DNA from: Sporolituus thermophilus DSM 23256
Lineage (GTDB): Bacteria > Bacillota > Negativicutes > Sporomusales > Thermosinaceae
Assembly: GCF_900102435.1 (NCBI RefSeq)
Contig: NZ_FNBU01000015.1
Span: forward strand, 1-64,000
Reading direction: 5' to 3'
Length of the DNA: 64,000 nucleotides
Positions 54,448-63,523 of this stretch are shown here, in pieces. A program made the position numbers and the translations under genes. Each line of letters begins with the position of its first letter. Position 1 is the stretch's first letter. Below the pieces are notes generated by a model. The model ran no database searches. It was not told the origin of the DNA and saw nothing but the letters and a program-made list of their open reading frames with translations.

Positions 54448-54660
54448 ATGTCTGCAACCTTAAGCATAAAAGAAAAGTCGTATCTGGAAGACGCCATGGA
54501 ATTAGAAAATCTTTGTCTTGTCAAGTATAGCGTCTATGCTGATCAATGCGAAGACACCGAACTCAAACAATTAATGTTTGACATTACAAAAAATAAACGT
54601 CAGCGTGCTGACCGGATGAAACGTTTATTAGGACAAACCCACGCTACTCATTATCAATAA
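54448..54660 (+). CDS. Small CotF/ferritin-like spore coat-type protein
   Basis: A 70-residue, helical, acidic protein (YLEDAMELENLCLVKYSVYAD, then LKQLMFDITKNKRQRADRMKRLL). It resembles the ferritin-like helices of short spore coat proteins in the CotF group. Start has cggaggta. The following gene is a clear CotF-domain protein. Confidence 0.65.
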   Translation: MSATLSIKEKSYLEDAMELENLCLVKYSVYADQCEDTELKQLMFDITKNKRQRADRMKRLLGQTHATHYQ

Positions 54661-54701
54661 AATTTGAAGACTAAAACCGCTCGAAAGGAAGTGTTTCGTC
54701 G

Positions 54702-55139
54702 ATGCGAAAGAGTTATAGCATGAACACCATGAACCGCCTTTCTGACCGTGATATGCTCTTGGATTTATTGGTTACGGAAAATTACCTTTCCCAGCTCTAT
54801 AATCATGCCGTTTTAGAATCCTCCACCAGTAATGTACAGAAAACTTTTGAACAGCTTTTACAGGACGCGCACAACACTTCTCGCGCCTTATTTACGGAAA
54901 TGCAGGAGCGAGGCTGGTACAATGTAAAAAGAACTGCCGATGCCGATAAAGAGATACGTACTCGAAAAAGCATCAGGGAAACCTTTGACCTTTCTGACGA
55001 TAGTACTTACGCTACGACTAGTGGTAGCCGCAAATTAGGCCGTCACTTGGGCTATAAACGGCGGATGGGAAAAACGGGAGTATTTACCCGCGATCCTAAA
55101 ATCCGCACTAGTATGCAGGAAGAACAGGATTGGCAGTAG
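54702..55139 (+). CDS. cotF: CotF-domain spore coat protein
   Basis: A 145-residue protein with a CotF domain (SDRDMLLDLLVTENYLSQLYNHAVLE, EQLLQDAHNTSRALFTEMQERGWY). It belongs to the spore coat family seen in Firmicutes and marks the organism as endospore-forming. The basic C-terminal tail is unremarkable. A terminator follows. Confidence 0.87.
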   Translation: MRKSYSMNTMNRLSDRDMLLDLLVTENYLSQLYNHAVLESSTSNVQKTFEQLLQDAHNTSRALFTEMQERGWYNVKRTADADKEIRTRKSIRETFDLSDDSTYATTSGSRKLGRHLGYKRRMGKTGVFTRDPKIRTSMQEEQDWQ

Positions 55140-55140
55140 A

Positions 55141-55168
55141 AACCAGGGAGTATCCTGGTTTTTTCTTT
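55141..55168 (+). terminator. Terminator after cotF
   Basis: Stem aaccagg/cctggtt with a 6-nt loop and T-rich tail. Confidence 0.7.
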
Positions 55169-55179
55169 AAAAAAAGACA

Positions 55180-56181
55180 CTAAAAAATAATGTTTAAAGC
55201 ATCCAAAACATTAGTAATCCGATTGAACATCGTAACTTGTTCGGAACCGGCAAAAAGCAGCCCAACGGCATAGTTGTCCTCTGTCAAAACAAGCGCCCCA
55301 CTATCGCCCGGCATGCTCATAGGACCGGCCAATACTTGGTCAGCGAAAACACCATATTCCCTATTGCCTAAAGCAACTTTTACGATAACATCAGTTGCCA
55401 AAACCAAGCTATGTGTCACACCTGTACTTCTGCCACTCTTCTTAACAGCCATACCAACTTTTGCGTCCTTTACGCCGGCAATTTGTCCAAACTCAAAAAT
55501 TTCATCCCGGATTATAACGTCGTTAACAGGCTTGGCAACGGCGCAATCCACAACGTTAGTTTTTTCACTTTCGCGCAATACTTGGATTCGGTAATGCGGT
55601 TGCAACAAGCCAATGATTTTGTTAAGCAGTGTTTCAAACATTTTGGCCATTGGGCATTGTGGTGCCATTGTTTCCCTCAATAAGGGTACAAACCGCACCA
55701 AGTGTCCAATAACATTATCTTGTAGGGTACCGCCGTCGTAAATTCCTGGCTGAACAATAGGGTCGCCAACCACAGCCCGCCCGTCTGACCCATCAGTTGC
55801 ATTGGCAAGCACATGGTTATTGGACAAAATTAATCGTTCACCTGTGTCTCGGTCGCGAACTACGGCCCCAAATGTTCCAGCCGATACTTTGAAATGACCG
55901 ATGCTAACTCCTGGTTGTGCAGGGCGTACTGTCTGTGTTCGATCAGATAATAGCCGAATATCGCCTACTTCAATTACATCTGTTGGCAGTCCGTCAATTT
56001 TTCGAGGCAACAAAGCTTCACGGCTCAATTCGCAGCGTGGCAGTTTTTTACGTACAAGAATAATAACTGATTGCTCTCCCGTACTTTCTCCCCGCACTAA
56101 TTTATGCCCACGGCCAACACCGAGAACGTTATCTATAGTTGTCAATTCACGAAACAGTGATGACAAGCCTTGCTTAAGCAT
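55180..56181 (-). CDS. Trypsin-like serine protease
   Basis: A 333-residue protein of the chymotrypsin fold without a signal peptide. It has a likely catalytic His in LSNNHVLA (~residue 122), an Asp in the VVDCAVAKP region, and a nucleophile Ser in MPGDSGALV. It resembles the unusual cytoplasmic protease family seen in plants and bacteria (Nal1-like), but the subfamily is not certain. It lies on the minus strand after the cotF gene, followed in the same direction by the patatin gene upstream. Confidence 0.75.
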   Translation of the reverse strand: MLKQGLSSLFRELTTIDNVLGVGRGHKLVRGESTGEQSVIILVRKKLPRCELSREALLPRKIDGLPTDVIEVGDIRLLSDRTQTVRPAQPGVSIGHFKVSAGTFGAVVRDRDTGERLILSNNHVLANATDGSDGRAVVGDPIVQPGIYDGGTLQDNVIGHLVRFVPLLRETMAPQCPMAKMFETLLNKIIGLLQPHYRIQVLRESEKTNVVDCAVAKPVNDVIIRDEIFEFGQIAGVKDAKVGMAVKKSGRSTGVTHSLVLATDVIVKVALGNREYGVFADQVLAGPMSMPGDSGALVLTEDNYAVGLLFAGSEQVTMFNRITNVLDALNIIF

Positions 56182-56258
56182 ATCCGTACCCCCCTAGCCA
56201 ATCTAGTGTATGATATGCAGCAGGCCTGCCGTAAGTAACGATTTAAGCGTTACGGGAA

Positions 56259-57176
56259 CTATAACAATACTTTGATATCACTTAATTTTTGCCGCGCAGC
56301 TTCTTCACCTTTTGCTATACAGTGAGCGACATATCTGGAGCTTTTAAAATCAAGGTCATATACAGATGGGCGAATTATCACATCAGCATATTGTTCGCCT
56401 TTTAACAAGGTCACCTCCCTACCCATGATTTCGATACATTGGATCAGAATTTCGCCAATTGTTTCAATATCGTTGATTTGTTGTCCGTCATAACCTAAAT
56501 TAACGGCTATAATTACGTCAGCCCCCATATGGTGAAGGATATCGGTCGGTAAATTATTTTTGACTCCTCCGTCTACCAAAGTCATGCCATGATACTTTTT
56601 GGGACAAAATACGCCGGGGATGGAGATGCTGGCGCGTACAGCCTCTGATAGAAGAGCATTGTGAATATATCTGGCATTTAGTATTTTGCGCTGTCCTGGT
56701 AAAGGGGTTGTAAAAAAAACCGTATCGGCGGAGTTAATGTCCACAGCCGTAATGGCAATGGGGATTTTTGTATCCCGGACCGTTTTTTGTTGCCAGTATT
56801 TTACAAAAAATTTCTCAATTTTGTCACCTTTCACCAACCCTTTAGGCAAGACGGACCAAAACCGATATTTGGGACCTAAAAAACATTTTACGCCGTGTTT
56901 TATTAAGTCGGCAATTGTAAACTTTAAGTCTACTAGGTCACGAATCTTAATAGTTTCGGCTATGGTGGCCATATCCCGAGGCGAATAACCGCAGGCATAC
57001 ATTGCCGCGATAATTGCGCCTGCGCTAGTTCCGGCAATCATATGAATAGGGATTTGGTTTTGTAGCAGTACATTCAAAACGCCAATATGGGCTATCCCCC
57101 GCAACCCACCGCCACTTAAAGCCAACCCTACCTTTGGCCTGCGATTACTCTCCCGACCATTCACTCTAACAAGCAT
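56259..57176 (-). CDS. Patatin-like phospholipase
   Basis: A 305-residue patatin-fold lipid hydrolase. It has an oxyanion loop (LALSGGGLRG), nucleophile GTSAGA, and the active Asp in VDGGVKNNLP. RssA-type bacterial patatins match in length. No signal peptide. It is separated from the next gene by a terminator. Confidence 0.9.
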   Translation of the reverse strand: MLVRVNGRESNRRPKVGLALSGGGLRGIAHIGVLNVLLQNQIPIHMIAGTSAGAIIAAMYACGYSPRDMATIAETIKIRDLVDLKFTIADLIKHGVKCFLGPKYRFWSVLPKGLVKGDKIEKFFVKYWQQKTVRDTKIPIAITAVDINSADTVFFTTPLPGQRKILNARYIHNALLSEAVRASISIPGVFCPKKYHGMTLVDGGVKNNLPTDILHHMGADVIIAVNLGYDGQQINDIETIGEILIQCIEIMGREVTLLKGEQYADVIIRPSVYDLDFKSSRYVAHCIAKGEEAARQKLSDIKVLL

Positions 57177-57237
57177 GAAGTTCCCACCTCACAGTCCCTC
57201 TGCTATATCCTATGAATAAGCTAAAAGACTGTGCAAA

Positions 57238-57276
57238 AAACCACCTAGCAAGACATAACTCAACGCTAGGTGGTTT
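57238..57276 (-). terminator. Terminator after the methyltransferase gene
   Basis: A 12-bp stem (aaaccacctagc / gctaggtggttt); on the minus strand it is followed by six Ts. Confidence 0.85.
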
Positions 57277-57992
57277 TAGGTTTGTTTTTCGGCCAATATA
57301 ATCATCCGTGGCGCTTCTACACCATAAGTACGATAATCGAACCCTCCGTAAGTCTGTTTAATGGAAAAGCCTGCCTGAGCCAGTATTGCCGTTATTTCGG
57401 CTAAGGAATAGGCACGCAATACGAATTCGTACTGTGTTTTCGCGCCTGTTAACAGGTTAACTAGTTCTCGTTTCATAATCGCGACACCCTGGCTAAGCTC
57501 AACTTTGTAGGATAAAACATACTCGCCGCTAGGGTGACGCCAATATCGATTAAGGCTATTACGTACCATCCAGTCGCGATTCAGTAAATCGATCAGGAAC
57601 AGGCCATGTGGGCGTAACGCTTTCGCTACCCGTTTAAGAACGTCAATATTTTCAGCATCGCTAAAATAGCCGAAGGCGGCAAACATATTAATAACCGCGT
57701 CAAACTCCTCACAGTAGTCGAGTTCACGCATATCACACTGGGCAAAGGTTACTGCTACTCCTTCCTCCTCTGCTTTTTGGCTCGCAATATCAAGAAAGGC
57801 CTTTGTAGCATCCACCCCGGTAACATTGAAGCCCAGTCTCGCTAATTCAATGGCATGACGCCCATAACCGCAGTAGAGGTCTAAGATTGAGGAATTGGGC
57901 GGTAGATTGAGAACTGTTGTAATAAATTGAATTTCCTGGTCGGTTCCTGCTAATGAATAGGCCTTAAAATCGCCAAAAACATCTTGTGTCAT
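57276..57992 (-). CDS. Class I SAM-dependent methyltransferase
   Basis: A 238-residue Rossmann methyltransferase with motif I SILDLYCGYGRHAIELA, acidic motif II in TGVDATK, and FAAFGYFSD for the central part. The family (methyltransferase domain 25-like) acts on small molecules or unknown targets. Nothing in the context identifies a substrate. Confidence 0.8.
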   Translation of the reverse strand: MTQDVFGDFKAYSLAGTDQEIQFITTVLNLPPNSSILDLYCGYGRHAIELARLGFNVTGVDATKAFLDIASQKAEEEGVAVTFAQCDMRELDYCEEFDAVINMFAAFGYFSDAENIDVLKRVAKALRPHGLFLIDLLNRDWMVRNSLNRYWRHPSGEYVLSYKVELSQGVAIMKRELVNLLTGAKTQYEFVLRAYSLAEITAILAQAGFSIKQTYGGFDYRTYGVEAPRMIILAEKQT

Positions 57993-58206
57993 GGTTACTT
58001 ACACCACCACTATGTTTAATAAACCAATTTTTTAAGCAGCAAGTACGGATTAACTTTTAGGATTGTTTCAATTAGATTTTCCGCATCCCACCCGTGCCAC
58101 CTTGCGGGCAAAACGGTGCTTAGTAAGTCGCGGGGATTATGAGTTTCACTGGGGGGACAATCTGGCTCGATATGTCACGCCGTGCGCAACTACCAATAGT
58201 ATATAT
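57993..58206. other. 214-bp intergenic region, no gene identified
   Basis: Between two minus-strand genes. It is GC-rich in its centre (58081-58190), with conserved-looking stretches such as ccacccgtgccaccttgcgg, but I could not match it to a known riboswitch or tRNA. A 70-codon plus-strand frame here shows no coding support. Confidence 0.3.
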
Positions 58207-59688
58207 TTAATTGGCGTCGAGATGATCCCTATAAAGACAAACCCGGTTTTTAGAAGTCCGTTTTGCCCTATATAACGCCAAATCGGCGTGATCAATGAGT
58301 TCAGTTTCGGATTGAGCGTCATAAGGATAGCCGGCTACCCCCATGCTCACTGTAAGTACCCCTCCCGGTTGAGAATGTTTATTGGCAAAGGGATATTCGG
58401 CTACTGCCTTACGGATGCGCTCAGCAATTTTAAGCGCTTCGTCTATTGTCGTTTCTGGGAACAGGACGGCGAATTCTTCACCCCCGTAGCGTACGACAAT
58501 ATCAACATCGCGACAATTTTGCCTAATGATGTTGGCTATAGTTCGGATTATATAATCACCCTGACGATGTCCGTAAGTATCGTTATAAAGTTTAAAGTTA
58601 TCAATATCGATCATTAGCAGGGATAACGGACGTTTATACCTAACCGCTCGCTTGAACTCCCGTTCAAACAATGTTTGGAAATAACGGTAATTATATAAAC
58701 CTGTAAGGCCATCAGTAATTGCCTGAAGTTCCACACGAGATACATGATTAGCATGAGCAATAGTCATGCTAATTTGGCTGGCAAGAGACCGTAGCAAATC
58801 CAAATCATAGTCTTGTAAGCGTTTCGCTTGATTGGTTTCAACATCCAAAACGCCTATGATTTCGTTATTGACGATAAGTGGTACCGCTACTTCGCTCACG
58901 CCGTCATGGGTTCCTTTTATATAGCGAGGATCATGACGAACATCAGGAACGTAAATTAATTGCCCTGTCAAAGCAGCATATCCTGTGATCCCCTTCCCTA
59001 ATGGGATACGAACGTTATTGGAATATCCCCGGTGAGCCTTCATGGTTAATTCCTGACGATCTTTGTCTAACAGCAATATAGCGGCGCAGGTAAACCCAAG
59101 TTCACGTGTAATTCCGTCCAATATTTCGTTTAATACTTCATTTTCATTAACTGTTTTCTGGACAATGGCAGTGATGCGATATAAGGCTGCAAGTTTCTTA
59201 TGGGCCTGCTCTAAGTCCATAAGGTGTAAGTCTAGTTTAGACATGGCGACACATAACTCTTGATTAACAGTAGCGTATTGCTCAGTTATATGTAAGAATT
59301 CCTCGGTAAGAAGGGTAGTTTCCGTAATATTCCGGACAAAAATAATGGTATTGCCTGTACTGGGTTCAGGAAAAAAATGCCATTGAAAGTATTCTTTAAG
59401 TCCACGAGCAGTGATATGCTCCAACTTGAATAATTCACGCGGGGTTCCGGAGTGGTAGCATTCCTGATAGGTATTATAAACCATATCGGCGGCCGGCATC
59501 CCAAAGATTAGTTTTACAATGCGAAACAGCTCTTTGTCGACGAATCTGCGACACTTTTTTTCACTATATTTGGACGCAACCATATGCAAGATTTGTCCCT
59601 TAGCGTTAATAACGATAAGAGCCGAAGGTATTGCGCTAGTAACAGCGGCCATTATGGCTATACATAGATCAATGTTAACCACACTCAT
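58207..59688 (-). CDS. PAS-GAF-GGDEF diguanylate cyclase
   Basis: About 493 residues from ATG 59688 (GTG 59682 is an alternative). It has a PAS-like domain (~15-125), a coiled coil, a GAF domain (~185-335) and a GGDEF domain (~345-490) with the active site GGEEF. An RxxD inhibitory site lies five residues before it (RDVD in NCRDVDIVVRY). It should therefore make cyclic di-GMP with feedback inhibition. No membrane span. A terminator separates it from the oxidoreductase genes. Confidence 0.88.
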   Translation of the reverse strand: MSVVNIDLCIAIMAAVTSAIPSALIVINAKGQILHMVASKYSEKKCRRFVDKELFRIVKLIFGMPAADMVYNTYQECYHSGTPRELFKLEHITARGLKEYFQWHFFPEPSTGNTIIFVRNITETTLLTEEFLHITEQYATVNQELCVAMSKLDLHLMDLEQAHKKLAALYRITAIVQKTVNENEVLNEILDGITRELGFTCAAILLLDKDRQELTMKAHRGYSNNVRIPLGKGITGYAALTGQLIYVPDVRHDPRYIKGTHDGVSEVAVPLIVNNEIIGVLDVETNQAKRLQDYDLDLLRSLASQISMTIAHANHVSRVELQAITDGLTGLYNYRYFQTLFEREFKRAVRYKRPLSLLMIDIDNFKLYNDTYGHRQGDYIIRTIANIIRQNCRDVDIVVRYGGEEFAVLFPETTIDEALKIAERIRKAVAEYPFANKHSQPGGVLTVSMGVAGYPYDAQSETELIDHADLALYRAKRTSKNRVCLYRDHLDAN

Positions 59689-59753
59689 ACCACCCAGAAT
59701 TATAATATGTAATAAACATTCACCAAACGAAAGGAAAATCCTGCTATAAGAAA

Positions 59754-59790
59754 TTAGACAACCATCCACGGGTTGTGGATGGTTGTCTAA
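59754..59790 (-). terminator. Terminator after the oxidoreductase operon
   Basis: A perfect 16-bp stem (ttagacaaccatccac / gtggatggttgtctaa) with a 5-nt loop directly after the gamma-subunit gene. Confidence 0.85.
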
Positions 59791-59792
59791 TC

Positions 59793-60329
59793 TTATTCTT
59801 TAATACATTGGGCCCCACGGCGGATAGCTTGTTCATTAATTTCCAATAGTTCCGGTTTCTTGGCAAACATTTTTTGAAAAGCTTTTAGTAGCGATGCCGT
59901 AGCAACAGCTCCCGTCGCAGCAATCAACGCTCCTAAAGCTACCATGTTGGCAACCTTGGAATTTCCTAGTTCAGCAGCGATATCATTAGCCGGTACACGA
60001 TATACGGTAATATCCTCGCGCTTGCTGTTCCGTTCGATAAGAGAACTATTAATAATTAACACTCCCCCTGGCAGCAGCGCAGGCTCAAACTTGTCTAGTG
60101 ACGGTAAATTCATGGCAACTACGGCGGTTGGTTCTGTTACGATGGGAGCGCCAATGGCTTCATCCGAAACGATAACAGAACAGTTTGCCGTCCCCCCTCT
60201 CATTTCCGGACCGTAAGAGGGTATCCATGATACTTGTTTGCCTTCAATCATCCCGGCATAAGTCATAAGCTGCCCCATTAGCATTACTCCTTGACCACCA
60301 AAGCCGGCCATTATTATTTCATGTGTCAT
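59793..60329 (-). CDS. 2-oxoacid:ferredoxin oxidoreductase, gamma subunit
   Basis: A 178-residue gamma subunit ([35 protein letters not shown]). It works with the three genes upstream on the same strand to turn a 2-oxoacid and CoA into acyl-CoA, CO2 and reduced ferredoxin. It overlaps the beta gene by 4 bp. Confidence 0.92.
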   Translation of the reverse strand: MTHEIIMAGFGGQGVMLMGQLMTYAGMIEGKQVSWIPSYGPEMRGGTANCSVIVSDEAIGAPIVTEPTAVVAMNLPSLDKFEPALLPGGVLIINSSLIERNSKREDITVYRVPANDIAAELGNSKVANMVALGALIAATGAVATASLLKAFQKMFAKKPELLEINEQAIRRGAQCIKE

Positions 60330-61078
60330 TTTGCCACCCCCTCCGGTGTTTTAAATACCCCCAGCGGATAATAGGCCATCATATTTTTTTCCAGCCAATC
60401 CACTGCCTCAAGCGGAGTCATACCCCAGTTGGTAGGACAAGTAGACAGCACCTCAACCATCGCAAAACCTTCGCCATTCAACTGTATCTCAAACGCTTTT
60501 TTGATAGCCGCTCTGGCTTTTGCCATGTTAGCAGGGTTGTTAACAGCCACCCGGGCAATATATTTAGCTCCGTCAAGGGTAGCAAGCATCTCTGATACAC
60601 GGATAGGCATGCCAGCAGTTTCTACTTTGCGACCATATGGTGATGTGTTTGTAACTTGTTCAACCAGTGTCGTTGGTGCCATCTGCCCGCCAGTCATACC
60701 ATAAATGGCATTATTGACAAATATTGTAGTGATTTGTTCGCTCCGTGCAGCGGCGTGAACAATTTCGGCGCACCCAATCGCCGCCAGATCGCCGTCGCCT
60801 TGGTAAGTAAAAACTACGGCGTCAGGATGCACGCGTTTTACGCCGGTAGCGACAGCGGGAGCACGCCCATGGGCAGCTTCCAGCATATCACAATTAAAGT
60901 ATTCATAGGCTAGAACAGAGCAGCCCACAGGTGCTACCCCTATTGCTCGGTCATGAATCCCTAGTTCATCAATGACTTCGGCTACCAGACGGTGAATAAT
61001 GCCGTGGTGGCATCCCGGGCAGTAATGAAAAGGTACATCGCGCAATGCTTGGGGCCTGGCAAATATTTTTTCAGCCAT
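60326..61078 (-). CDS. 2-oxoacid:ferredoxin oxidoreductase, thiamine-diphosphate beta subunit
   Basis: A 250-residue TPP-binding subunit ([43 protein letters not shown]). It catalyses the decarboxylation of the 2-oxoacid. It is two bases downstream of the alpha gene. Confidence 0.93.
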   Translation of the reverse strand: MAEKIFARPQALRDVPFHYCPGCHHGIIHRLVAEVIDELGIHDRAIGVAPVGCSVLAYEYFNCDMLEAAHGRAPAVATGVKRVHPDAVVFTYQGDGDLAAIGCAEIVHAAARSEQITTIFVNNAIYGMTGGQMAPTTLVEQVTNTSPYGRKVETAGMPIRVSEMLATLDGAKYIARVAVNNPANMAKARAAIKKAFEIQLNGEGFAMVEVLSTCPTNWGMTPLEAVDWLEKNMMAYYPLGVFKTPEGVAK

Positions 61079-61080
61079 AT

Positions 61081-62151
61081 TTACTTGCCTCCCTTACCAC
61101 TCATGATATTGACGATTTGTTCGTAAACCGCTTTCGGGCTTGGCATCATGCCGCCCGTTCGCCCGTAGAAGTAGACAGGCTTGGCGCCGTTTACGGCTAA
61201 TCTGACATCTTCAACCATCTGGCCGGCACTTAGCTCAATCGTCAAAAACGCATGAGCTTTTTGGGCAAGGAGGTTAAAAGGAAGATCGGGGAACGGCCAT
61301 AATGTAATAGGACGTAGCATGCCGACTTTCATACCTGCCGCCCGTGCTTTCTCCATAGCTGACCTGGCTATGCGCGAAGTAATGCCATAAGCTACCAAGA
61401 CAAGTTCGGCGTCGTCAGTATAGAGTTCTTCATAACGAGGTTCCTTGTCGCGAATGGTCTGATACTTTTTCTGCAGGTGAGTATTATGCTTTTCTAATTC
61501 ATCCGGCTGGAGGTGAAGAGAATTAATAATATTAGGGTCTTTCCGCCCGCCTTTCATACCTGTCGCTGCCCATGGTTTTTCAACAGGTGACGCTTGACTG
61601 GTATTGAATTCAACCGGCTCCATCATTTGCCCCAAAGCTCCGTCACCAAGAATCATAACAGGATTGCGGTATTGATCGGCTAAATCAAACGCGAGAACAG
61701 TGATATCTACTAGTTCCTGGACAGAATTGGGAGCCAGGACGATATTACGATAATCGCCATGTCCGCCGCCTTTGGTTGCCTGAAAATAATCGGCCTGACC
61801 TGGTTGAATTCCGCCAAGACCGGGACCGCCGCGCATAATGTTAACAATCACACAAGGCAGTTCGGCGCCGGCAATATAAGAAATGCCTTCCTGTTTTAGA
61901 CTAATACCCGGACTGGACGAGGAAGTCATCACTCGGGCGCCTGCACCGGCAGCGCCATAAACCATGTTAATGGCGGCAATTTCACTTTCGGCCTGCAAAA
62001 AAACCCCGCCGACCTGAGGCATCCGCTTAGCCATGTACTCTGTCAATTCTGTCTGCGGGGTTATAGGGTAGCCAAAATAATGGCGACACCCAGCAACGAT
62101 AGCCGCTTCACCAATGGCTTCATTGCCTTTCATCAAGACTTTTTCTGCCAC
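61081..62151 (-). CDS. vorB: 2-oxoacid:ferredoxin oxidoreductase, alpha subunit (VorB-like)
   Basis: A 356-residue alpha subunit from a GTG at 62151, with a ttgggagtg site upstream (reading earlier lacks one). Core segments are [36 protein letters not shown] and [19 protein letters not shown]. VorB-type enzymes handle branched-chain 2-oxoacids, though 2-oxoglutarate cannot be excluded by sequence. Confidence 0.88.
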   Translation of the reverse strand: MAEKVLMKGNEAIGEAAIVAGCRHYFGYPITPQTELTEYMAKRMPQVGGVFLQAESEIAAINMVYGAAGAGARVMTSSSSPGISLKQEGISYIAGAELPCVIVNIMRGGPGLGGIQPGQADYFQATKGGGHGDYRNIVLAPNSVQELVDITVLAFDLADQYRNPVMILGDGALGQMMEPVEFNTSQASPVEKPWAATGMKGGRKDPNIINSLHLQPDELEKHNTHLQKKYQTIRDKEPRYEELYTDDAELVLVAYGITSRIARSAMEKARAAGMKVGMLRPITLWPFPDLPFNLLAQKAHAFLTIELSAGQMVEDVRLAVNGAKPVYFYGRTGGMMPSPKAVYEQIVNIMSGKGGK

Positions 62152-62168
62152 ACCAATCACTCCCAACC

Positions 62169-62372
62169 TTATTTATGGATTTCAATAGCCACGTCAGGAC
62201 AAGTTTTCGCACAGAGAGCACAGCCGATGCATTTCGAAGGATCTGTCACGGTAGCGGGACGATAGCCTTTACTATTAAAACGGTCAGCTATTACGACTAT
62301 TTTTTTAGGACAAGCTCTTGTGCACAATTCACATCCCTTGCACCTTTCTTCATTAAATACCGGTTTTGGCAT
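62169..62372 (-). CDS. 2-oxoacid:ferredoxin oxidoreductase, ferredoxin-like delta subunit
   Basis: A 67-residue two-[4Fe-4S] ferredoxin (CKGCELCTRACP and CIGCALCAKTCP). The ATG at 62372 has aaaggagg upstream; an in-frame upstream codon does not. First gene of the operon; electrons leave to a soluble ferredoxin. Confidence 0.9.
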   Translation of the reverse strand: MPKPVFNEERCKGCELCTRACPKKIVVIADRFNSKGYRPATVTDPSKCIGCALCAKTCPDVAIEIHK

Positions 62373-62417
62373 ATAGGTCTGTCCTCCTTTATAATTTTTC
62401 ACAGGTTTCGCCTGGAA

Positions 62418-63188
62418 TCAGCAAGTACATCCCAAACGTCGGGAAATAAGTTTAGCCTTTTCTTTTAGTATTTCTATTATTGCTTCATATCTATCCACGC
62501 CAAGCATAGAACTGGCGCTGGATATTGACAAGGCGGCGGCTACTTTTCCGCCGGCATTATAGATGGGTACAGCAATACAGGTGATACCTTCGATCGTTTC
62601 ATTGCAACCAATGGCATAACCTTGTTCGCGTACTTTCATAAGTTCACGGCGTAGTGATTCATGGTCGGTAAGTGTAAATTGGGTAAAGCGTTCAATACCA
62701 CGTAACAAAATTGCTTCGTAGATTTCCTCAGGTGCATGGGCCAGCAGGATTTTGCCAACAGCGGTACTATGAATGGCCATACTAAAATCGAATTTGGGAA
62801 TAATAAGAAAAGGACGTTGCGGTTCTACTTTATCGACGATAACTAGCTCGTCACGAGCTAAAACAGCCAGTAGAACAATTTCTTTTGTTTCATTTGCCAG
62901 TTCAACCATGATCGGGCGGGCGGCAGTACGAATATCGAGTCTTTCTGCACAAATTTCCCCCAGATGAATAAGTCGCATTCCCAGAGAATAACGGCCATTA
63001 TCGGTCTGTTGCACAAAACCACGAGCCAACATAGTTTGTAATAGACTGTGAACAGTACTTTTTTGTACGCCTAATATTTTGCTAAGCTCAGTCACCCCCA
63101 TCGCATGGGGATACCGACCAAGAATAAGTAATAGTTCAAGGGCTCGATCGACAGAAGCGACTATATAGGGCGATGCCTTTTGCAGCAA
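62418..63188 (-). CDS. IclR-family transcriptional regulator
   Basis: A 256-residue regulator: N-terminal winged helix (MGVTELSKILGVQKSTVHSLLQTM), then the IclR effector domain (VELANETKEIVLLAV, VGKILLAHAP, IGCNETIEGITCIAVP). A TTG at 63188 with ggaggtga is the likely start; the longer frame reads through the leader. It lies upstream of, and in the same direction as, the oxidoreductase genes, so it may control them. Confidence 0.88.
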   Translation of the reverse strand: MLQKASPYIVASVDRALELLLILGRYPHAMGVTELSKILGVQKSTVHSLLQTMLARGFVQQTDNGRYSLGMRLIHLGEICAERLDIRTAARPIMVELANETKEIVLLAVLARDELVIVDKVEPQRPFLIIPKFDFSMAIHSTAVGKILLAHAPEEIYEAILLRGIERFTQFTLTDHESLRRELMKVREQGYAIGCNETIEGITCIAVPIYNAGGKVAAALSISSASSMLGVDRYEAIIEILKEKAKLISRRLGCTC

Positions 63189-63295
63189 TAAATCACCTCC
63201 GTTTCCATATAACGAACATCGTTCTGAATATAATATATTCGCGCAATGTAGAAAAAAATCCTGCCTGGACAAGCTTGGTTACATATGAATACAAA

Positions 63296-63329
63296 ATACC
63301 CCGCGCTTTATTATGCGCGGGGTATTTTT
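63296..63329. terminator. Terminator between the YpmA-like gene and iclR
   Basis: An 11-bp perfect stem (ataccccgcgc / gcgcggggtat) with T-runs on both strands, overlapping the YpmA-like stop codon. Confidence 0.9.
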
Positions 63330-63510
63330 ACTCGGCTTCGTAAATTACAATTGTCATTTTTTCACCCGATTTACTGACGCCAAAAATATACCCGTCCTTC
63401 TTTAACGACTTGTTCAAAAAGTCGACAACATCTACTAAAACGGCGTTCGCGGCAAAGGTTTTGCTGGCGACAATTTCGAGCTTTCCTTTGACACCAAGTT
63501 CTTCATTCAA
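63328..63510 (-). CDS. ypmA: YpmA/DUF4264-family small protein
   Basis: A 60-residue protein of the YpmA (DUF4264) family: KLEIVASKTFAANAVLVDVVDFLNKSLKKDG and FGVSKSGEKMTIVIYEAE. In Bacillus YpmA is of unknown function. It follows the PduL-like gene by 13 bp in the same direction. Confidence 0.7.
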   Translation of the reverse strand: MNEELGVKGKLEIVASKTFAANAVLVDVVDFLNKSLKKDGYIFGVSKSGEKMTIVIYEAE

Positions 63511-63523
63511 AACACTTCACGCC

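Noticed and set aside
58063-58275. 70-codon plus-strand frame in the gap before the methyltransferase
   Set aside because: Opposes both neighbours, lacks a ribosome-binding site and matches nothing.
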